A stretch of 62,401 nt of DNA, taken from positions 1 to 62,401 of the forward strand of contig CAMPIO010000010.1 in assembly GCA_946886405.1 (NCBI GenBank), given 5' to 3'. This stretch comes from an uncultured Pseudoxanthomonas sp. Lineage in GTDB: Bacteria > Pseudomonadota > Gammaproteobacteria > Xanthomonadales > Xanthomonadaceae. The translations under genes and the position numbers were made by a program. Below the pieces are notes generated by a model. It made no database searches. It saw only the letters and a list, made by a program, of their open reading frames with translations, and was not told where the DNA came from. Positions 8,824 through 16,515 of this stretch are shown one piece after another; position 1 is the first letter of the stretch; each line of letters opens with the position of its first letter.

Positions 8824-11010
8824 TCAGTCGTCCAGGATGATCGATGCCAATCCGTCGAGTGCGTGGTAGCCGGCAGGCTGTCCACCGGCGATCGCCGACT
8901 CCTGCGTGCGCACCCGGTTGCGCGACGTGCGGCGACGCGGGGCTTCGAGGGGATCGAGATTGCGCAGCAGGCCCGCCTTGCCGTAGCCGAACTGCAGATC
9001 GGTGAGGCGCTCGATCTCGGAGATCCTGACCTGGAACGTGCCGTACGCGCCGTAAGGCGCCTGCGGCGCCGCCTCGATGCCGTGCTCGGCGATGACATCG
9101 CTCTGGTCCAGCAGGTAGGCCGTGGCGGAGAGCTTGCCGTCGCTGCGTTTGGCGACCACCACTTTCCAGAAGCGCACCGGATACTGGATCTTCGGGAACG
9201 CGTCGTACACCGGGTCATCCTCCTCCAGCAGCGGACCGGTGAAGACCTGCACGCGAAGCTCGTCGTCCTCGCCTGCGGTTTCCTCGAGGATGTAGCGCTC
9301 CAGCCCGTGCCAGAGCTCATGGTTCTTGTTGAACCGCTCATGCTGCGGCGTGCAGTTGGTCCAATGGCAGGTGTCGGCGGCCGACAGCAGCGCGGCCTTG
9401 CGCGTGGCGCCGTATTCCAGGTCTTCGCGACGGGTCAGGTGCCCGCGGTCGAAGCGGTTGTTGCGGTAGTAGAAATTGCCGACCTGCGCTTTCTCGGCAA
9501 TGCGCGGATCGAAGCGCCAGACATCGGACGGCCGTGTCATGTGGTAGCGATTCGCGGCATCCAGGTTGGCGGCCGTATAGATGGCGAAACGGCGTTCGGC
9601 ATGCATGACCACGCTGAAGTTGTGGTACTTCAAGACGCAGTCGTCCTTGTCGCCGGCCTTCTGCACGATCAGTTTGGCAGCCGCCGCCTGCAGCGCGGGC
9701 GACAACCGCGGCAGCGGCACCAGGCGTTCTTCGCGGCCGAGGAAGTCGGCACGGTATCCCTTGCGGTCCGCGTAAGCGTCGTCGAACGGCAGTTCACGCT
9801 CCGACGCGGGCGCCTCCGGCCTGCGACGCGCCTCCTGCCATGCGATGGCGGATTCATCGGCGCGAGCGCCCTGCCGGGCGATGCTGACCGTGCCCTGCGG
9901 GTCCACTGCCAGCGTCACGTTGATGTAGCGGGAGGATGGCGTGGTCATGGCGGACTCCGTGGGTTCTTCGAAGGTGGATGGCACGGGTGCGGCGGCATCG
10001 AGTTGCAGCCGTGTGTAATCGGGATCGGCGCGCAGCATCGGCTGCAACAGCGGATGGGCGGGCAACGCATCGCGCAGCGTGTCGACGATGCGCGAGACGC
10101 GGATGCCTTCATTGGCGATCCACTTGATGTCCGACTCCGCATGGCGCGCGGGATCGAACGGTTGCCCGTCGTGGGTCAGCATCTGGCCGTCGCGCGTTTC
10201 CGGTATGCCGGAGTGGTGCAACGCGACGACGTGCCAATCGTTGTTGAACACCGGCGATCCCGACGATCCGCCCAGCGTGTCGGTCGAGTACCACAGCACA
10301 TCGTCGGTGCGCTTGAGCAATTTGTTCTCGCGCACGCACAGTTGCTTGCGCTCGCCATTGGGGTGCTGCACGACGGTCAGCCATTCGCCATCGGCCACTT
10401 TTCCCGTGATGCCGATCAACGGCAGGAACCCGAAGGCGTGCAGCCCGGTGTCGGCATTGTCCGAGCGTGCGGCCACCGCCACTACGGCGAAATCCAGCGT
10501 TTCATCAGCGAAGAACAAGCGCTGCGGCTCCAACACGAACACCTGTGGCGCCATCGGTTGATCGTGCAGGTCTGTTTCGTAAAGGAAATGCGCCTGCGAG
10601 GTGGCCGCCGCCGCCGCGTCCGGCAGCACGTGATGGTTGGTGATCAGCACGCCGGGTGCGATCAGGAAGCCGGTGCCCCACCCGCGCAGTCGGCCGGCGC
10701 CATCGCGGATGGCGATGCGGGCGACCGCCTCGGCGACCCGGACACCCTTGGCGAGATAGTTGACGGGCTGGATCTCGTTGCCATGGATGATGCGCTCGTA
10801 GACCCGCCGGGCTTCCCCCGCATCGCCCAGGCTGTCGCGCAGGAAGCGCAATCGCTCGGCCTTCTGTCTGGCGGTGGCGATCTCGTCGGGGGGCGCATCG
10901 CGACTGCTGGACGCGATCTTCCTGACGTCGACCCCGGCGTCACGTTCCAGTGCTTTCTGGATCTGGTCGGTCAAGACGCTCAACGCGCGCTCCCTGCCAG
11001 GCGACGCCAT
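8824..11010 (-). CDS. trypsin-like protease fused to DNA/RNA non-specific endonuclease
   Basis: This 728-residue protein has two enzyme domains. After a helical N-terminus of about 85 residues comes a trypsin-like domain with catalytic His127 (TNHHV), Asp174 (LDFAVV) and Ser250 (GGSSGSPVF). A linker of about 100 residues follows. From about residue 450 to 690 there is a NucA/NUC1-type beta-beta-alpha-metal nuclease, with the catalytic DRGH (His524) and the metal Asn in the TNCTPQ-ERFN-NHELW motif. No signal peptide is seen, so it is probably cytoplasmic. Such protease-nuclease fusions occur in bacterial conflict systems, where the protease may switch the nuclease on. The start at 11010 is the first ATG; a TTG at 11055 is possible. 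It is the first gene of the operon with the large membrane protein and is divergent from the patatin gene. Confidence 0.88.
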   Translation of the reverse strand: MASPGRERALSVLTDQIQKALERDAGVDVRKIASSSRDAPPDEIATARQKAERLRFLRDSLGDAGEARRVYERIIHGNEIQPVNYLAKGVRVAEAVARIAIRDGAGRLRGWGTGFLIAPGVLITNHHVLPDAAAAATSQAHFLYETDLHDQPMAPQVFVLEPQRLFFADETLDFAVVAVAARSDNADTGLHAFGFLPLIGITGKVADGEWLTVVQHPNGERKQLCVRENKLLKRTDDVLWYSTDTLGGSSGSPVFNNDWHVVALHHSGIPETRDGQMLTHDGQPFDPARHAESDIKWIANEGIRVSRIVDTLRDALPAHPLLQPMLRADPDYTRLQLDAAAPVPSTFEEPTESAMTTPSSRYINVTLAVDPQGTVSIARQGARADESAIAWQEARRRPEAPASERELPFDDAYADRKGYRADFLGREERLVPLPRLSPALQAAAAKLIVQKAGDKDDCVLKYHNFSVVMHAERRFAIYTAANLDAANRYHMTRPSDVWRFDPRIAEKAQVGNFYYRNNRFDRGHLTRREDLEYGATRKAALLSAADTCHWTNCTPQHERFNKNHELWHGLERYILEETAGEDDELRVQVFTGPLLEEDDPVYDAFPKIQYPVRFWKVVVAKRSDGKLSATAYLLDQSDVIAEHGIEAAPQAPYGAYGTFQVRISEIERLTDLQFGYGKAGLLRNLDPLEAPRRRTSRNRVRTQESAIAGGQPAGYHALDGLASIILDD

Positions 11011-11228
11011 CGAACCGATGGTGCCCACCCGTGTCTGCCCCTGCACCCCAGCCAACGCGCGCCCATTGGGCCAGCGGCCAACCGTTCATGACGTAAATGC
11101 ATGTAGTCGTCATGCGCGCATGCATGCTGTCCGCATCACGCGCGCCGCCGCGTTGCCATCGCAAGGATCGCAAGGCGCGAGATCACGCCGGGCGACACTT
11201 CCCTCCCGTTCCTGCTGAGAGGTCCGTC

Positions 11229-12338
11229 ATGTCCCCATCGATCGCGTTGAGTCTTTCCGGCGGCGGTTACCGCGCCACGCTGTTCCATGCAGGCGCGCTG
11301 CGTCGCCTGGCGGAACTGGGAGTGCTGGACCGCATCACGCATGTGTCGGCGGTGTCCGGCGGCGCGATCGCCGCAGGCGTGTGGGCTGACGACCTGCGTA
11401 CGCACCCCGGCGGCGATGCACGTGATCGCGCGCGACGCATCGAGGCGCGCATCCTGGCGTTCTGCAAGGAGAAGATCGATACGGGCACGATCATCGGCGG
11501 CATGATCAACCCGTTCAAGAGCGTCAACGAGACGCTGATCGGCGCCTACCGCAAGCATCTTTTCCGCGACAACCCCCGACTCGACCAGTTGCCGACCGCG
11601 CCACGCTTCACGTTCTGCGCCACCAATCTTTCGACCGGAAGGCAGGTCTATCTGGAGCGGGACGGCATCAGCGATTACCGCGTGGGAGAGCATCCCTACG
11701 TCGCCACGCTGTGCGAAGCCGTGGCGGCATCCAGTGCGTTCCCGCCGTTCCTCTCGCCGATGGACCTGGCGTTGGATCCGGCGCTGTGGCGTCTGTCGTC
11801 GCATCGTCGCGCCAGCGGCTTCGGCGCCCCGGATACCTTGCACCTGACCGATGGCGGTGCGTATGACAACCTGGGCCTGGAACCGGTCTGGATGAAAGGC
11901 TACGACTACGTACTGGTCAGCGACGCCGGCGCGCCCTATCTCGAGGAAACGGAGGTCAGGACCGACTGGTTCTCGCTGGTCAATGCCGCGATGGAGATCG
12001 CCACGGACCAGTCGCGCGGGCTGCGGAAGCGCTGGCTGCTTTCGCGCTTCAACCAGGCACCCGGAACGCCGGGCCACGCACTGGGCACGTACTGGGGCAT
12101 CGCCAGTGATGTGGAGGATTACGGACTGGCGGGCGCCATGCCGGTGAAACAGGCGAAATCGCAACCGTTGCGGCGCATCGCCACCCGCCTGGCACCGTTC
12201 GAGGGCGGTGTGGACGAGCGCCTGGTCAACTGGGGCTACGCGATGGCGGACACTGCGATGCGGAAATGGCGCGGCGACCTGGTCGCCGTCACCGCACCGC
12301 CACCCGCGTGGCCGTTGCCGGCGCAGTCCCTGGCGTAA
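11229..12338 (+). CDS. patatin-like phospholipase
   Basis: This 369-residue protein has the three patatin signatures in order: the oxyanion loop SGGGYRA (residues 10-16), the nucleophile Ser43 in AVSGGA, and the catalytic Asp208 in TDGGAYDNLGL. It has no signal peptide, so it is probably cytoplasmic and acts on the inner membrane. The nucleophile elbow lacks the first Gly of G-x-S-x-G, a variant common in this subgroup. The ATG at 11229 follows GAGAGG and is preferred over 11097, because the extra sequence is low-complexity. It is transcribed divergently from the protease-nuclease operon across about 220 bp. Patatins serve as membrane-damaging effectors in several anti-phage systems; here that role is only suggested by context. 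Confidence 0.88.
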   Translation: MSPSIALSLSGGGYRATLFHAGALRRLAELGVLDRITHVSAVSGGAIAAGVWADDLRTHPGGDARDRARRIEARILAFCKEKIDTGTIIGGMINPFKSVNETLIGAYRKHLFRDNPRLDQLPTAPRFTFCATNLSTGRQVYLERDGISDYRVGEHPYVATLCEAVAASSAFPPFLSPMDLALDPALWRLSSHRRASGFGAPDTLHLTDGGAYDNLGLEPVWMKGYDYVLVSDAGAPYLEETEVRTDWFSLVNAAMEIATDQSRGLRKRWLLSRFNQAPGTPGHALGTYWGIASDVEDYGLAGAMPVKQAKSQPLRRIATRLAPFEGGVDERLVNWGYAMADTAMRKWRGDLVAVTAPPPAWPLPAQSLA

Positions 12339-12341
12339 CCC

Positions 12342-12854
12342 TCATCCGCCCAGGTAATCCCGTTTGCCGAGAGGTACGCCGTTGTGCCGCAGGATCGCGT
12401 GCGCCGTCGTCACGTGGAAGAACAGATTGGGCAGGGCGAAACCGAGCAGGTAGCCACGGCCATCGAACGTCATGTCGCCGCGCGTGCGTGTGGACAACGT
12501 AACGGTGCGCGTCTCGCTGCCTTGCAGGGCGCCCTCGTCGAACGTGCGCAGGTAGTCGCTCACCGCATCGAGCCGCGCGTAGAGCTCGTCGAAGGTGGAC
12601 TCGACATCTTCGAAACGGGGCGACTCCACGCCCGCCAGCCGTGCAGCGCCGAACTTGGCCGTGTCGGTGGCGATCTGCACCTGCCTCACCAGCGGCAACA
12701 TGTCCGGAAACAATCGCGACTGCAGCAGCACGACAGGTTCGTAGCCTTGCGCGCGCGCGTGGGCTTCGCCCTTCTCCAGTGAATGACGCAGGTTGTTCAG
12801 TGCGCGCAGGAATGCGGGGACAGAGGCTTCGTACATCGACAGGGCGGCGCTCAT
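12342..12854 (-). CDS. DUF1993 family protein
   Basis: This 170-residue helical protein matches DUF1993: MYEASVPAFLRALNNLRHSLEKGE at the start, a central LLQSRLFPDMLPLVRQVQ helix, and the closing FFHVTTAHAILRHNGVPLGKRDYLG. The fold resembles DinB/YfiT-like four-helix bundles, and the function is unknown. The ATG at 12854 is chosen because the upstream 34 residues are Cys/Arg-rich and unlike the family. It converges on the patatin gene with only 3 bp between stops. Confidence 0.85.
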   Translation of the reverse strand: MSAALSMYEASVPAFLRALNNLRHSLEKGEAHARAQGYEPVVLLQSRLFPDMLPLVRQVQIATDTAKFGAARLAGVESPRFEDVESTFDELYARLDAVSDYLRTFDEGALQGSETRTVTLSTRTRGDMTFDGRGYLLGFALPNLFFHVTTAHAILRHNGVPLGKRDYLGG

Positions 12855-13019
12855 GCAGGTTTCCGACGTTGACTGGAGGCGCGAGCATACCCGTGTGCAT
12901 GCATCCCGATTAGCCGGCCGCGACGGGAGACTGCGTCCCACCACGTGCATGCACATGCGTTCCGGTGCGGTCCTCGCGCATGCGCTAGCATCGCTTCCCC
13001 GTTCTCACGCCCCGCCACC

Positions 13020-13562
13020 ATGCCTGCCTGGACCGATCTGATCCGCGATGTTCCCGATTTCCCCAAGCCGGGCATCCTGTTCAAGGACATCACGCCGGTG
13101 CTCGCGAACGCCATCGCATTCGCGGACGCCCTCCATGCGATGGCCATGCCATGGCGCGAGGCGGCGATTGATGCGGTGGTTGGCGTGGAGGCCCGGGGCT
13201 TCATCCTGGGTGCCGCGCTGGCACGCGAACTGGACATCGGCTTCGTGCCGGTGCGCAAGCCGGGCAAGCTGCCGGCGCACACCCTGTCGCTCGAGTATGG
13301 ACTGGAGTACGGTCGCGACCGTCTGGAGATCCACATCGATGCGATGCCGGCGGGCTCGCGTGTCATCGTGGTCGACGACGTGCTGGCCACGGGCGGCACG
13401 CTGAAGGCCGCCGTGCAGCTGGTCGAGCGGCAAGGCGCCATCGTGGTCGGCACAGGGGTGCTGGTGGAGTTGGGCTTCCTCGGTGCGCGTGCCACCTGGC
13501 GCCACGCCGCACCGCTGCACGCAGCGGCGGTGTACGGGCATCCAGGCCCTCTCACCGCGTAA
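13020..13562 (+). CDS. apt: adenine phosphoribosyltransferase
   Basis: This 180-residue cytoplasmic enzyme converts adenine and PRPP to AMP in purine salvage. Family features are [19 protein letters not shown] at the start, [14 protein letters not shown], the KPGKLPA loop, SLEYGLEYG, and the PRPP-binding [11 protein letters not shown] near residue 120. Length and motifs are complete. The start at 13020 gives the standard N-terminus. It is divergent from the DUF1993 gene over about 165 bp, which includes the palindrome GTGCATGCAC at 12945-12954. Confidence 0.95.
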   Translation: MPAWTDLIRDVPDFPKPGILFKDITPVLANAIAFADALHAMAMPWREAAIDAVVGVEARGFILGAALARELDIGFVPVRKPGKLPAHTLSLEYGLEYGRDRLEIHIDAMPAGSRVIVVDDVLATGGTLKAAVQLVERQGAIVVGTGVLVELGFLGARATWRHAAPLHAAAVYGHPGPLTA

Positions 13563-13923
13563 AGGCTGCTTGCATGGTCATGGGAACGCTTGCATGTGCC
13601 CCATGGCATCCCAGCACTGACATGGCGTCAGGAAACGCCGCCGCGACGCGTCATCCATCGCTGGAGAAAGAGGGGGAGGCATTGCACCTCCCCCTCCGGC
13701 GCCGTAGCGCGATGCCGGCCATGTGTCGGGCATGGACGGCTGCGAGCCGCTTCTTGGGGATCGAAGCGGGTCGCCTAAGCCGCAGACAGGGGATCGTCGG
13801 CGGTTAGCGGAGCGCGTATGACCGGCCATGGTCCTTTTTGCTTCACTGACATCGGCCGGCACCGCGTGTTTCGTTGATCTCTTCAGCCCTCGTCCCCCTG
13901 GCCGCGCAAGTCGCGTGGCGCGT
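13563..13923. other. gene-free stretch after apt, with a hairpin
   Basis: No convincing gene is seen. A strong hairpin lies at 13671-13697 (AGGGGGAGG, a short loop, CCTCCCCCT). It lacks a following T run, so it may be a REP-like or transcript-end structure rather than a classical terminator. Short ORFs on either strand are Arg/Pro-rich shadows. I find no remains of the catalytic half of the transposase that the neighbouring DUF4096 gene lacks. Confidence 0.5.
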
Positions 13924-14403
13924 TCAGGACGCGCGCATGGCCCGGCTGAGGTGCTTCGTGTTGTTGCGATGGAGGTAGCGCTCGACCAGCGCATTCAGGT
14001 CGATGGCGCGCTGGTCCTTCGGATCGAATCGTGCGAGGACCTCGTTCCAGTTGCCGTCCTGGGACCAGCGGATGAAACGCACGTAGATGCCATGCCAGGA
14101 ACCGAAGTCACGCGGCAGGTCGGACCAGTAGGCGCCCGTCTGCGCGACCCACAACACGGCCTCGATGAAACGGCGGGCATTGCCCCCATGGCGCGCACGT
14201 GCGCCGACGCGACCCGGGAGGGCGTTCATCATCAGCTTCCATTCGTCGGCGCTCAGTCTTTGCATGATCGACCACTGGCTGATCGCGCGCGGCCCTACTC
14301 CTTGCGGAACGGGCAGAGTGGTGGCCGGCACGACCACGGCCGGCTCCTCGCGCGCCGTGTCGCCCGGGGCCTGCTGGGCAGTCGTCGCTCCATCCTGCGT
14401 CAT
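13924..14403 (-). CDS. stand-alone DUF4096 (transposase N-terminal domain) protein
   Basis: A 159-residue protein. Residues about 45-125 match the N-terminal domain of IS5-family transposases (LSADEWKLMMNALP, RRFIEAVLWVAQTGAYWSDLP, SWHGIYVRFIRWSQDGNWNEVL). The DDE catalytic part is absent: after DLNALVERYLHRNN-KHLSR the frame simply ends, and nothing downstream resembles it. It also carries an unusual N-terminal extension of about 45 residues rich in Ala, Val and Pro. The ORF is clean and is translationally coupled (ATGA) to a small upstream gene, so it may be a domesticated DNA-binding protein rather than junk. The alternative is a recently truncated insertion sequence. Confidence 0.75.
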   Translation of the reverse strand: MTQDGATTAQQAPGDTAREEPAVVVPATTLPVPQGVGPRAISQWSIMQRLSADEWKLMMNALPGRVGARARHGGNARRFIEAVLWVAQTGAYWSDLPRDFGSWHGIYVRFIRWSQDGNWNEVLARFDPKDQRAIDLNALVERYLHRNNTKHLSRAMRAS

Positions 14404-14495
14404 GCGCCGTCCCTCAGCGCCATCACGGCGACGCCTGTCGCCGTCGACCCGAATATGGCGATTACTGCCTGCCCGACCTTGTTCACACTACGCAT
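14400..14495 (-). CDS. 31-residue peptide gene coupled to the DUF4096 gene
   Basis: A short gene. The ATG at 14495 is preceded by AAGGGG at a good distance, and the stop TGA overlaps the DUF4096 start as ATGA. The peptide starts MRSVNKVGQAV and then has a hydrophobic stretch (AIFGSTATGVAVMAL) that could form a short membrane helix, ending RDGA. The strong ribosome site and overlap argue for real translation, perhaps as a leader that governs the downstream gene. Homologues were not checked. Confidence 0.5.
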   Translation of the reverse strand: MRSVNKVGQAVIAIFGSTATGVAVMALRDGA

Positions 14496-14673
14496 GACAT
14501 CCCCTTGTGGATCCCGTTCTATCGATGTATCCCTGCCGTCCAGGCCCTGCCTCCGCGCAACTCCGGTTCTGATGGGCAAACAGCTGCGAAGCCGGCATTA
14601 CGGCTTGCACGATGGCCCTGCGGCGGTTCATATATGCAAGGGACGAGATCGTGATGAAGGGCACAGTCCGGAC

Positions 14674-15336
14674 ATGGCAACACAGGCAGACATCGACGGA
14701 TCACCGCCTGCGGGGACCGGCATGCCTGGCGCTCTGGACGTAGCCGCGATCCCGCCCCCGGACCCGGAGTCCGTCACCCAGCTGCTGGGGGATGTGGAAA
14801 ACGGCCAGCCCGAGGCGTGGAACCGCATCTACGCCCTGCTGTACCGTGACCTGCACCAGATCGCACGGTCACAGATCCGGCAGCAACGGCGTGGCCACGT
14901 GCGATCGCCGACCTCACTGATCAGCGAGACGTGGCTGAAGCTGGCCAGTGCCGATTTCAGCGTCGAGAACCGGGCCCACCTGGTCGCGCTGGTTGCGCGC
15001 GCGATGCGTTTCGTCCTGCTGGACGAAGTGCGCCGTGCGTTGGCGGAGAAGCGGGGCGAAGGCATGGACCTGCTGCCGCTGGACGAGAGCACGGAGCCGG
15101 GCCAGAGCCCGCGACTCGAGCAGTTGCTGATCCTGGACCAGGCGCTGAACGATCTCGCCAAACTGGACGCGCGACTGGCGCAGGTGGTGGAGATGCGTTA
15201 CTTCGGCGGTCTCAGCGAGCTGGAAATCGCCGACGTCCTCAAGGTGACCGAGCGCACGGTGCGCCGTGACTGGCGCAAGGCACGCGCTTTCCTGTTCAGC
15301 CACCTGGGTGACGGGGAGCTTCCCGACCCGCCGTAG
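14674..15336 (+). CDS. ECF sigma factor of the PF07638 / ECF43-like type
   Basis: This 220-residue protein has a disordered N-terminus (about 30 residues), region 2 (LLYRDLHQIARSQIR, then SPTSLISETWLKL and AHLVALVARAMRFVLLDEVR), and region 4 (VVEMRYFGGLSELEIADVL, VTERTVRRDWRKARAFL). This is the ECF_sub family found next to Ser/Thr kinases. In the ECF43 relatives EcfP and EcfK, region 2 lacks the usual acidic residues and the sigma factor is activated by kinase phosphorylation of a threonine or serine in region 2. The Ser/Thr cluster in SPTSLISET is a plausible counterpart. The adjoining kinase gene here is only a remnant. The start at 14674 avoids reading through the DUF4096 gene in antisense. 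Confidence 0.85.
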   Translation: MATQADIDGSPPAGTGMPGALDVAAIPPPDPESVTQLLGDVENGQPEAWNRIYALLYRDLHQIARSQIRQQRRGHVRSPTSLISETWLKLASADFSVENRAHLVALVARAMRFVLLDEVRRALAEKRGEGMDLLPLDESTEPGQSPRLEQLLILDQALNDLAKLDARLAQVVEMRYFGGLSELEIADVLKVTERTVRRDWRKARAFLFSHLGDGELPDPP

Positions 15337-15504
15337 GCCACCCACGCGGCGCAGATGCCATGTGGCACACGTCCGGAAAACACGCCAGGAATCGAAACCT
15401 CCTGATGTGGACCCGTACCCCCCATTCTCAAACCCTCCCGGGACAGCGCAACTGCCTGTGCGACACCTCATCGTGTGCGCCGGCATCCGTGGATTGCCGA
15501 ACGC

Positions 15505-15753
15505 ATGAAAGACTCGCGCGCACTCGCGATGTGCCTGTTCGACCTCTATTCGGACATGGCGGATGAGGAACAGGCACGCGCCCTCGCATTGCTGAAGACC
15601 TCCGACGTCGCGCTTCACGACGCCCTGGTGCGGTTGCTCGTCGCCGACGCCCTGGCGCACGACCTGGACGTTCAGCCCTGGCTCCATCGAACCGACCTGC
15701 AGGAAGCCCTTCGCGACTTGCAGGACCCCGCGCCTTTCTCAACTCACACTTAA
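15505..15753 (+). pseudogene. severed N-terminus of a Ser/Thr kinase
   Basis: An 82-residue ORF just after the sigma gene. It aligns with the first 50 residues of the kinase at 20163: LFDLYSDM--EEQARALALLKTSD-ALHDAL--LLVADA against LFEDYVAFDPGTRAQAMERLRAS-VHLALEAMLEADA. The kinase domain itself is missing; the ORF ends with an unrelated tail after LHRTDLQEALRDL. In related genomes the sigma factor of this type is followed directly by its kinase, so this is probably what is left after a deletion. It could instead be a small stand-alone adaptor. The region 15754-15990 holds nothing recognisable. Confidence 0.6.
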
Positions 15754-15990
15754 GGCCCATGACCCGCGCGATGCCGGCGTCGTGGACCGCCGTTTCCTTG
15801 CACCGTGCCAAGCCGCTTGCTGTGGCGGCCATCGCACTTCGCATCATGGCCGTCGCATCGGCCGTCATCCATCCGGCCACGACGTGATGCGCGCATGCGG
15901 AATTGAGACCGTGTTGGCAGCCGCCCCTCAGGGGGGGCTCGTTAGCATGACCACTCCTTCCCAACCAGTCCTCGCGCACAAGGAGTGCAG

Positions 15991-16413
15991 ATGACGATCC
16001 ATGCCGCCAACGCCTTCGAAGGCACCTGGCATCTGCTGCCCGACCAGTGCGACTACCAGCTCGGTCACGCGCCTCGCAGCGGGCACTACCGCCTCGCCTG
16101 CGCGGAGGACGGTGCGCTGTCGATCGCGTCGGAGTGGCTGGGACGCAACGGCAAGCGCCATCGCGCCGCGTTCGATGGTCGCGCCGACGGCACGCCCTAC
16201 CCTTACCACGACACACCGCACGCCGACGCGTTGAGCTTCGAGTCCGTGTCGCCCACCCAGCTGCACTCGACCACCTGGCATGAGGGCAAGGAAGTGCAGT
16301 GGTCCGAACGCGAACTGGTCGACGCCGACACGCTGGTGATCCGCATGCGCGGCCACCTGAGCGATGGCCGAAGCTACACCAACGTCGGTGTCTTCCGTCG
16401 CCAGGACAGCTGA
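15991..16413 (+). CDS. hypothetical protein, beta-rich
   Basis: This 140-residue protein has no signal peptide or membrane segment. It starts MTIHAANAFEGTWHLLPDQC and has alternating strands (HYRLACAEDGALSIASEWLG, LSFESVSPTQLHSTTW, TLVIRMRGHLSDGRSYTNVGVFRR). The pattern resembles small lipocalin-like beta barrels that begin with a GTW motif, but I cannot name a family. AAGGAG at 15980-15985 fixes the start at 15991. It converges on the next gene, with a terminator between them. Confidence 0.7.
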   Translation: MTIHAANAFEGTWHLLPDQCDYQLGHAPRSGHYRLACAEDGALSIASEWLGRNGKRHRAAFDGRADGTPYPYHDTPHADALSFESVSPTQLHSTTWHEGKEVQWSERELVDADTLVIRMRGHLSDGRSYTNVGVFRRQDS

Positions 16414-16444
16414 CGCACGGCCAACCGCATCCACGAAGCAGACG

Positions 16445-16468
16445 AAAAAAGGGCGCCGCAAGGCGCCC
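16445..16468 (-). terminator. intrinsic terminator
   Basis: A perfect 7-bp stem, GGGCGCC / GGCGCCC, with a GCAA loop (16451-16468). On the minus strand it is followed by TTTTTT (16450-16445), a classical terminator for the gene at 16516-17352. On the plus strand only TT follows, so it is weaker for 15991-16413. Confidence 0.85.
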
Positions 16469-16515
16469 TTCTCGTTCCCGCTACCGGCTGGGCCGCATGC
16501 GCCAGCGGAGGTGCC

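Noticed and set aside
8449..11091. 880-residue open frame on the plus strand
   Set aside because: It runs antisense through the protease-nuclease and membrane protein genes; the minus-strand proteins have catalytic motifs and the plus frame is Arg/Gly-rich without structure.
12945..12954. GTGCATGCAC and similar CATGCATG words at 11.1, 12.9 and 47.5 kb as a regulatory motif
   Set aside because: They are short and variable, and could occur by chance; a genome count would be needed.
13924..14403. A complete IS5-type insertion sequence
   Set aside because: Only the N-terminal domain is present; no catalytic residues, terminal inverted repeats or target duplication were found.
13828..14673. Extension of the sigma factor ORF to 13828
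   Set aside because: It would read antisense through the DUF4096 gene; the ATG at 14674 gives the family-length protein.
15782..15994. 70-residue ORF between the kinase stump and the beta-rich gene
   Set aside because: His/Arg-rich with no ribosome site; it overlaps the Shine-Dalgarno of the next gene.
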